Shown here: in pieces, positions 5,558 through 9,015 of the stretch | Position numbering within the stretch: the stretch's first letter is position 1 | How the letters are laid out: every line of letters starts with the position of its first letter | NCBI GenBank assembly: GCA_946480485.1 | Contig: CAMLJW010000200.1 | Span: 1-9,015 of the forward strand | Length of the DNA: 9,015 nt | Direction: 5' to 3' | Source: an uncultured Streptomyces sp. | GTDB taxonomy: Bacteria > Actinomycetota > Actinomycetes > Streptomycetales > Streptomycetaceae | Notes under the pieces: model-generated | The model's input: only the letters and a program-made list of their open reading frames with translations | What the model was told of the DNA's origin: nothing | The model's database searches: none | Translations under genes and position numbers: made by a program

Positions 5558-6052
5558 ATGGCGACGAACGTGCTGGTCACCTACGGAACGACAAACGGAT
5601 CGACGGCGGAGATCGCCCAGACCATCGCCGAGGTCCTGCGCAAGGACGGGCTGGCGGTCGAGGCCCTCCCGACCCGCTCCGTGTCGAGTGCGGCGTCGTA
5701 CGACGCCGTCGTGGTCGGCGGCGGGCTGTACGCCGGTCGCTGGCACAAGGACGCCCGGCGTTTTGTCCGCCGACACCGCGAGGCCTTGTCCAAACGCCCG
5801 CTCTGGTTCTTCAGCAGCGGCCCGCTCGACGCCTCGGCCTCGGAGCGTGACGTCCCGCCCGTGCCCTGGGTGAAGAAGGCCATGGCCCGGCTCGACGCCA
5901 GGGAGCACGTCACCTTCGGCGGTTGCCTGCAGGAGGGTGCGAAGGGCTGGGTCGCCCGGATGATCCTGCGCGACGGCAGGGGCGGGGACTTCCGCAACTT
6001 CGATCAGATCGAGGCATGGGCAGCACGGATCGGCCACGAGCTGACGATCTGA
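5558..6052 (+). CDS. Flavodoxin-domain protein (HemG-like family)
   Basis: 164 residues from the ATG at 5558, preceded by GGAGG (5544-5548) at 9 nt, the best ribosome-binding site in the window. The N-terminal FMN phosphate loop is VLVTYGTTNGSTAEIAQTIA (about residues 5-24). SYDAVVVGGGLYAGRW (about 48-63) follows, then PLWFFSSGPLDASA (about 81-94), matching the menaquinone-type protoporphyrinogen oxidase/flavodoxin fold. The likely role is a soluble FMN-binding redox protein; true HemG activity is not proven by sequence. It follows the CBS-BON remnant in the same orientation, a pairing seen in actinomycete redox/hypoxia stress regions. The reading frame is open upstream through the BON segment to about 5306 with no stop, so a BON-flavodoxin fusion product is formally possible, but the strong internal ribosome-binding site argues for 5558. 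Confidence 0.87.
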   Translation: MATNVLVTYGTTNGSTAEIAQTIAEVLRKDGLAVEALPTRSVSSAASYDAVVVGGGLYAGRWHKDARRFVRRHREALSKRPLWFFSSGPLDASASERDVPPVPWVKKAMARLDAREHVTFGGCLQEGAKGWVARMILRDGRGGDFRNFDQIEAWAARIGHELTI

Positions 6053-6378
6053 AAGGAAGGTGGGAGAGAAGCCCTTAGATCGCCGCAGATCAGAGCGAAT
6101 GTGTTGGAGACCACTGAACGCGCCGGGGCATCCTTCCTAGCCATTTCCACTCCTCTCAAGAATATGCACGGCAGATACTCCCCGACCGCAGTTGACTCCG
6201 ACTCACCCAGGGCATGCCGGCGCTGCCATCAGACGGAAGCGCTGAGGCGCGGCAGGCGCTTCGGCCACCTGACCAGGAACTCACCCAGAGGCTCCAAAAA
6301 CGACGTCTGCGTTCTCGCCACTCCAGCCAGCCGGGCTGTGCCAGTGGCGTCGACGACCGAGGAGTCGGCCGGCTGGAG

Positions 6379-6419
6379 GTCCGCCCAGAGAAGTGCTGCC
6401 TTCAGCGCATGGCGGACCG
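6379..6419. other. Nested inverted repeat
   Basis: GGTCCGCC (6379-6386) pairs perfectly with GGCGGACC (6412-6419). Inside the 25-nt loop, GCTG (6396-6399) pairs with CAGC (6404-6407). This could be a structured RNA element or chance in GC-rich DNA; it falls inside the coding-like fragment. Confidence 0.3.
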
Positions 6420-6479
6420 CCTCGTGCTGGGAGGGGCGTGTGTGGTGGGTGGCGACTCCCGTGCGGCAGCCGACCTCCC

Positions 6480-6495
6480 GCTTCCGCTCGGAAGC
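6480..6495. terminator. Short hairpin upstream of the methyltransferase promoter
   Basis: GCTTCC-GCTC-GGAAGC forms a 6-bp perfect stem with a 4-nt loop. Its position about 40 bp before the -35 could insulate the methyltransferase promoter, but there is no T tract and the stem is short. Confidence 0.3.
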
Positions 6496-6525
6496 ACGGC
6501 CGGATAAGCACAGCGTTGAAAGCAT

Positions 6526-6551
6526 CGTCAAACGGCTTGACGGACTTGACG
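6526..6551. promoter_or_regulatory. Three TTGACG half-sites over the methyltransferase -35
   Basis: CGTCAA (6526-6531) and TTGACG (6537-6542) form a perfect inverted repeat with 5-nt spacing. A further TTGACG at 6546-6551 repeats 9 bp later. The middle copy is also the predicted -35. The arrangement looks like an operator and could be bound by the methyltransferase's own N-terminal HTH, which is an inference. Confidence 0.4.
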
Positions 6552-6564
6552 ACCGTTGTAATGT
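6537..6564 (+). promoter_or_regulatory. Promoter of the methyltransferase gene
   Basis: TTGACG (6537-6542), a 16-bp spacer and TAATGT (6559-6564) are a near-consensus housekeeping promoter and the best in this window. Transcription would begin near 6571, leaving a leader of about 40 nt before the ATG at 6613. Confidence 0.65.
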
Positions 6565-6612
6565 GTTAACCGTCCCTGCCCGACTGGCCCGAGAGGTGCG
6601 GAACGCCACGCC

Positions 6613-8910
6613 ATGCCCCAGCAGCCACCAGCCCACCCGGCGCCCTCAGCGCATGTGACAGCCGCCGAGATCTCCCGTATCGCAGGGGTCACGCGCGCCA
6701 CCGTCAGCAACTGGCGCCGCCGCCACGACGACTTCCCGGCTCCCAGCGCAGGCACGGAAACCAGCCCGCTCTACGACCTGCCGGCCGTCCAGGCATGGCT
6801 GCGGGGACGCGGGCACACCTCCACCGCCTCGCCGACCGAGGAGCTGCGTACGGCGCTCCGGCTGCTGGGACCCGGCTCGGGAGTGGCCGCGCGACTGTTC
6901 CCGCTGGTGGCTGCCGCGTCCCGCCGTACGCCGGAGGAGCTGGCCGAACTCGCCGCCGTACCCGAGGACCAGCTGATCGCCCGCGCGGAGAAGACCGCGG
7001 GCGAGCTCCCGGCTGCCGTGCCCGAGGCCGAACCGGTCCGCTACGGTCCGGCCGACGCGGGAGCGGTCCGCGCGCTGCTGGCTTGCGTCCGTGAGGCGGG
7101 GCCACAGGCCTCCGTCGACGTCCTCGCCGAACGCGAACTGGACGAGGGCACCGCCAGCGGCGTCTACCAGACCCCGGAGGGCCTGGCCCTGCTCATGGCA
7201 CGGCTGCTGCCCGCCGGCGCGTCCCGCGTCCTCGACCCCGCCTGCGGCAGCGGCACGCTCCTCGCCGCCGCCGCCCGGCAGGGAGCGCGGGAGCTGTTCG
7301 GGCAGGACTCGCTCCCCGTCCAGGGCCGGCGCACCGCGGTCCGGCTGCTGCTCGCCGCACCCGGGGCCGAGACGGCGGTCCGCGTCGGCGACAGCCTGCG
7401 CGCCGACGGCTTCCCCGACGTCACAGTGGACGCTGTCCTGTGCAACCCGCCGTTCGCCGACCGGGACTGGGGTCACGACGAGCTGGCCTACGACCCGAGG
7501 TGGGCGTACGGACTGCCGCCCCGCTTCGAGTCCGAACTGGCCTGGGTGCAGCACGCCCTCGCGCACCTGGAGCCCGGCGGCCACGCGGTCATGCTGCTGC
7601 CGCCCGCGCTCGCCTTCCGCTCCTCCGGCCGCCGCGTCCGCGCGGAACTCATCCGCGGCGGGGCCCTGCGCGCCGTCGTCTCCCTTCCGGCACGTGCCGC
7701 GTATCCGCTCCACATCGGCCTGCAGATCTGGGTGTTCCAACGCCCCGAGCCGGGCGGCACGGACCGTACGACGGTGCTGTTCGTCGACGGGGAGGGCGAG
7801 CAGCGGGACGGCGCCCCGGGCACGGCGTCCGCCACCGACACGGCCACGGCCGACGCCGGCACCCGTGGCGGCTCACGCCCCCGCCGATCCGGTTCGTCCG
7901 CTTCCGCCGCCTCCTCCACCCCTGCCTCTTCCGCCTCCGCCTCCGCCGCCTCCTTCGACTGGGCGGGGCTGACCGACCGGGTCCTCGGCCAGTGGGCCGC
8001 GTTCACCACCGCACCCGACACCTACGCCGATGAGCCCGGCGTCGCCCGTGCGGTGCCGCTCGTCGACCTCCTCGACGACGTCGTCGACGTCACCCCGGCC
8101 CGCCATGTGCGGGCGACCGCGGCCGACATCGACCCGGCCGCCCTGGCCCGCCGCGTTCACGACCTGCACGGGCAACTGGCCGAGCAGGTCACCGCCCTGG
8201 CGGCCGCCTCCGCGTCCGGCGGCTGGCAGCCGTCCGGCGCCTCGGCCCGCGAATGGCGTACGGCGACCGTCTCCGACCTGGCGCGCGGCGGGGCCCTGAC
8301 CGTGCTGCGGGCGGCGACGCCCGGCACCCGAGGCTCCAAAAGCTCCGGCGCCCCCACCGTGGACCGGCCGGTCCTCGCTGCCCGCGACATCTCGGCCGGA
8401 AACCCGCCGTCCGGCACGGCTGTCGACATCCACGCGGAGGCCGCGCAACCCGTAGCCGCCGGGGACGTCCTCGTACGCGCCGTCGCGGGCGGCGGTGACG
8501 CGGCCTCGATGACCCGGGTCGCGGACGACCGGGACGCCGGAGCCCTGCTGGGTCAGCACATCCACCTCCTGCGCCCCGACCCGGCCCGCCTCGACCCGTG
8601 GTTCCTGGCCGGATTCCTCGGCGCCGAGGACAACATCGCCTCCGCGTCGACCGGCAGCAGCCTCGTGCACGTCACACCGGGCCGCCTGCGCGTACCGCTG
8701 CTGCCTCTGGAAGAACAGCGGCGCTACGGGGAGGCCTTCCGCCGCGTGTACGAGCTGCGCGCGGCCGTCCGCCGGACCGCCGACCTCGCCGCCGACACCG
8801 CGGCCGCCCTCACCACCGGCCTCACCGCCGGCGTACTCCTGCCACCGGACACCATGAATGCTCCGGACACAGCGGACACCCCCGACACCCCGGACAGCCG
8901 TTCCGCCTGA
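6613..8910 (+). CDS. HTH - N6-adenine methyltransferase - HsdS-like specificity fusion protein
   Basis: 765 residues. A MerR/AlpA-like helix-turn-helix lies at about 15-44 (ITRIAG-like EISRIAGVTRATVSNWRRR). It is followed by a helical HsdM-like N-terminal region and GVYQTPEGLALLMARLL (about 183-200). SAM motif I is DPACGSGTLL (208-217) and catalytic motif IV is NPPF (278-281), so this is a type I-style adenine methyltransferase. A Ser/Ala/Thr-rich linker spans about 392-449. The C-terminal part (about 547-740) resembles one half of an HsdS specificity subunit, with WRTATVSDLARGG at its start, AGDVLVRAVAG mid-domain, and VPLLPLEEQRRYGEAFRRV plus a helical tail at its end. No nuclease or helicase motif is visible. 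It probably methylates DNA with its own target recognition, either as an orphan enzyme or as part of a system encoded beyond the right edge. The ATG at 6613 is chosen because it has GAGAGGTG 14 nt upstream; GTG at 6655 is an alternative. Confidence 0.87.
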   Translation: MPQQPPAHPAPSAHVTAAEISRIAGVTRATVSNWRRRHDDFPAPSAGTETSPLYDLPAVQAWLRGRGHTSTASPTEELRTALRLLGPGSGVAARLFPLVAAASRRTPEELAELAAVPEDQLIARAEKTAGELPAAVPEAEPVRYGPADAGAVRALLACVREAGPQASVDVLAERELDEGTASGVYQTPEGLALLMARLLPAGASRVLDPACGSGTLLAAAARQGARELFGQDSLPVQGRRTAVRLLLAAPGAETAVRVGDSLRADGFPDVTVDAVLCNPPFADRDWGHDELAYDPRWAYGLPPRFESELAWVQHALAHLEPGGHAVMLLPPALAFRSSGRRVRAELIRGGALRAVVSLPARAAYPLHIGLQIWVFQRPEPGGTDRTTVLFVDGEGEQRDGAPGTASATDTATADAGTRGGSRPRRSGSSASAASSTPASSASASAASFDWAGLTDRVLGQWAAFTTAPDTYADEPGVARAVPLVDLLDDVVDVTPARHVRATAADIDPAALARRVHDLHGQLAEQVTALAAASASGGWQPSGASAREWRTATVSDLARGGALTVLRAATPGTRGSKSSGAPTVDRPVLAARDISAGNPPSGTAVDIHAEAAQPVAAGDVLVRAVAGGGDAASMTRVADDRDAGALLGQHIHLLRPDPARLDPWFLAGFLGAEDNIASASTGSSLVHVTPGRLRVPLLPLEEQRRYGEAFRRVYELRAAVRRTADLAADTAAALTTGLTAGVLLPPDTMNAPDTADTPDTPDSRSA

Positions 8911-9015
8911 AACGCCCCACACGTCCGACCCCACACGACCACACTGGATCCCTGCCGTCTCACGCCCACCACGCCCGGGACGGCGCTCTTCGGAAGGAAG
9001 CCGGGACCTCTTGAA
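8911..9015. other. Right-edge intergenic stretch
   Basis: No gene can be called. A purine-rich GGAAGGAAG at 8991-8999 near the edge could be the ribosome-binding site of a downstream plus-strand gene starting at or beyond the window end. No strong terminator follows the methyltransferase stop, so co-transcription with the next gene is possible. Confidence 0.4.

Larger units (their letters stand above)
6229..6525 (-). pseudogene. Unrecognised coding-like fragment, possible decayed gene
   Basis: The minus-strand frame ending with TGA at 6229 shows actinomycete-like codon use. Over its last 85 or so codons, third positions are about 81 percent G or C against about 56 percent at second positions (counted by hand), as expected for real coding DNA. 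The peptide includes HEAVRHALKAALLWADLQ and TSFLEPLGEFLVRWP and I do not recognise it. The ATG at 6525 has no ribosome-binding site, and any longer version would run into the methyltransferase promoter and start codon. It is therefore better read as the 3' remnant of a lost gene than as an expressed protein. It could also be an uncharacterised small protein. Confidence 0.3.
6053..6612. other. 560-bp gap between flavodoxin and methyltransferase
   Basis: Contains no convincing intact gene. The first 150 bp are less GC-rich than the surroundings. Listed separately are a coding-biased minus-strand fragment (6229-6525), two hairpins and the methyltransferase promoter. No tRNA-like or phage attachment features were seen by eye. 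Confidence 0.5.

Noticed and set aside
6004..6144. 46-residue minus-strand frame starting MARKDAPARS with a GAGAGGAG upstream
   Set aside because: The ribosome-binding sequence is good but the peptide is not recognised, is short and ends inside the flavodoxin gene; more likely chance or a gene stub.
6429..6455. G-rich run suggesting a G-quadruplex
   Set aside because: Only three runs of three or more G with one long loop are present, so a stable intramolecular quadruplex is not supported.
6101..6658. Plus-strand 185-residue frame in the gap before the methyltransferase
   Set aside because: Its codon bias is weaker than that of the opposite strand, it has no recognised domain, and it overlaps the methyltransferase promoter and start.
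1..9015. CRISPR array, insertion sequence or tRNA
   Set aside because: No regularly spaced direct repeats with unique spacers, no transposase with terminal inverted repeats and no cloverleaf were seen; the repeats present are adjacent tandem duplications.

Overview
The window is very GC-rich, with GC-biased third codon positions, GTG/ATG starts, a probable leaderless transcript and double-IclR, M6-peptidase and BON/flavodoxin families. Together these suggest an actinomycete, most likely Streptomyces or a close relative. This rests on composition and gene families, not on a database match.

Layout from left to right. (1) 1-414, minus strand: the N-terminal 138 residues of a DODA-type (LigB-like) extradiol dioxygenase, cut by the window edge. 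It is divergent from a MarR-family regulator (525-1028, plus). Their 110-bp intergenic region holds two related operator-like dyads, one between the -35 and -10 of the dioxygenase promoter and one just upstream of the marR -10. (2) 1029-1406: a 46-bp tandem hairpin repeat, a perfect CRP-like palindrome and two further tandem duplications that copy a start-codon context. These precede a secreted M6-type metalloprotease (about 1407-2723) with a strong hairpin after its stop. (3) 2818-2945: a degenerate repeat of about 30 bp. An 8+8-bp inverted repeat then lies directly before a double-IclR regulator (2983-4851), whose second effector domain carries an in-frame 36-bp minisatellite. (4) 4852-5541: eroded DNA with a truncated, frameshifted CBS-BON stress gene, followed by an intact flavodoxin-domain gene (5558-6052). 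(5) 6053-6612: a decayed-looking gap with a coding-biased minus-strand fragment and hairpins, ending in a good promoter with repeated TTGACG half-sites. (6) 6613-8910: a large single-chain protein joining an N-terminal helix-turn-helix, a type I HsdM-like adenine methyltransferase and an HsdS-like half specificity domain. The last 105 bases hold no gene that I can call.

The genes form several independent units: an aromatic-catabolism/MarR switch, a secreted protease, an IclR regulator, remnants of a redox or dormancy stress cluster, and a DNA-modification gene. The item most likely to belong to an uncharacterised system is the HTH-methyltransferase-specificity fusion with its structured promoter; its likely partners lie beyond the right edge. 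Other points worth checking are the paired MarR operators, the IclR-proximal palindrome, the CRP-like site and the several local tandem duplications.
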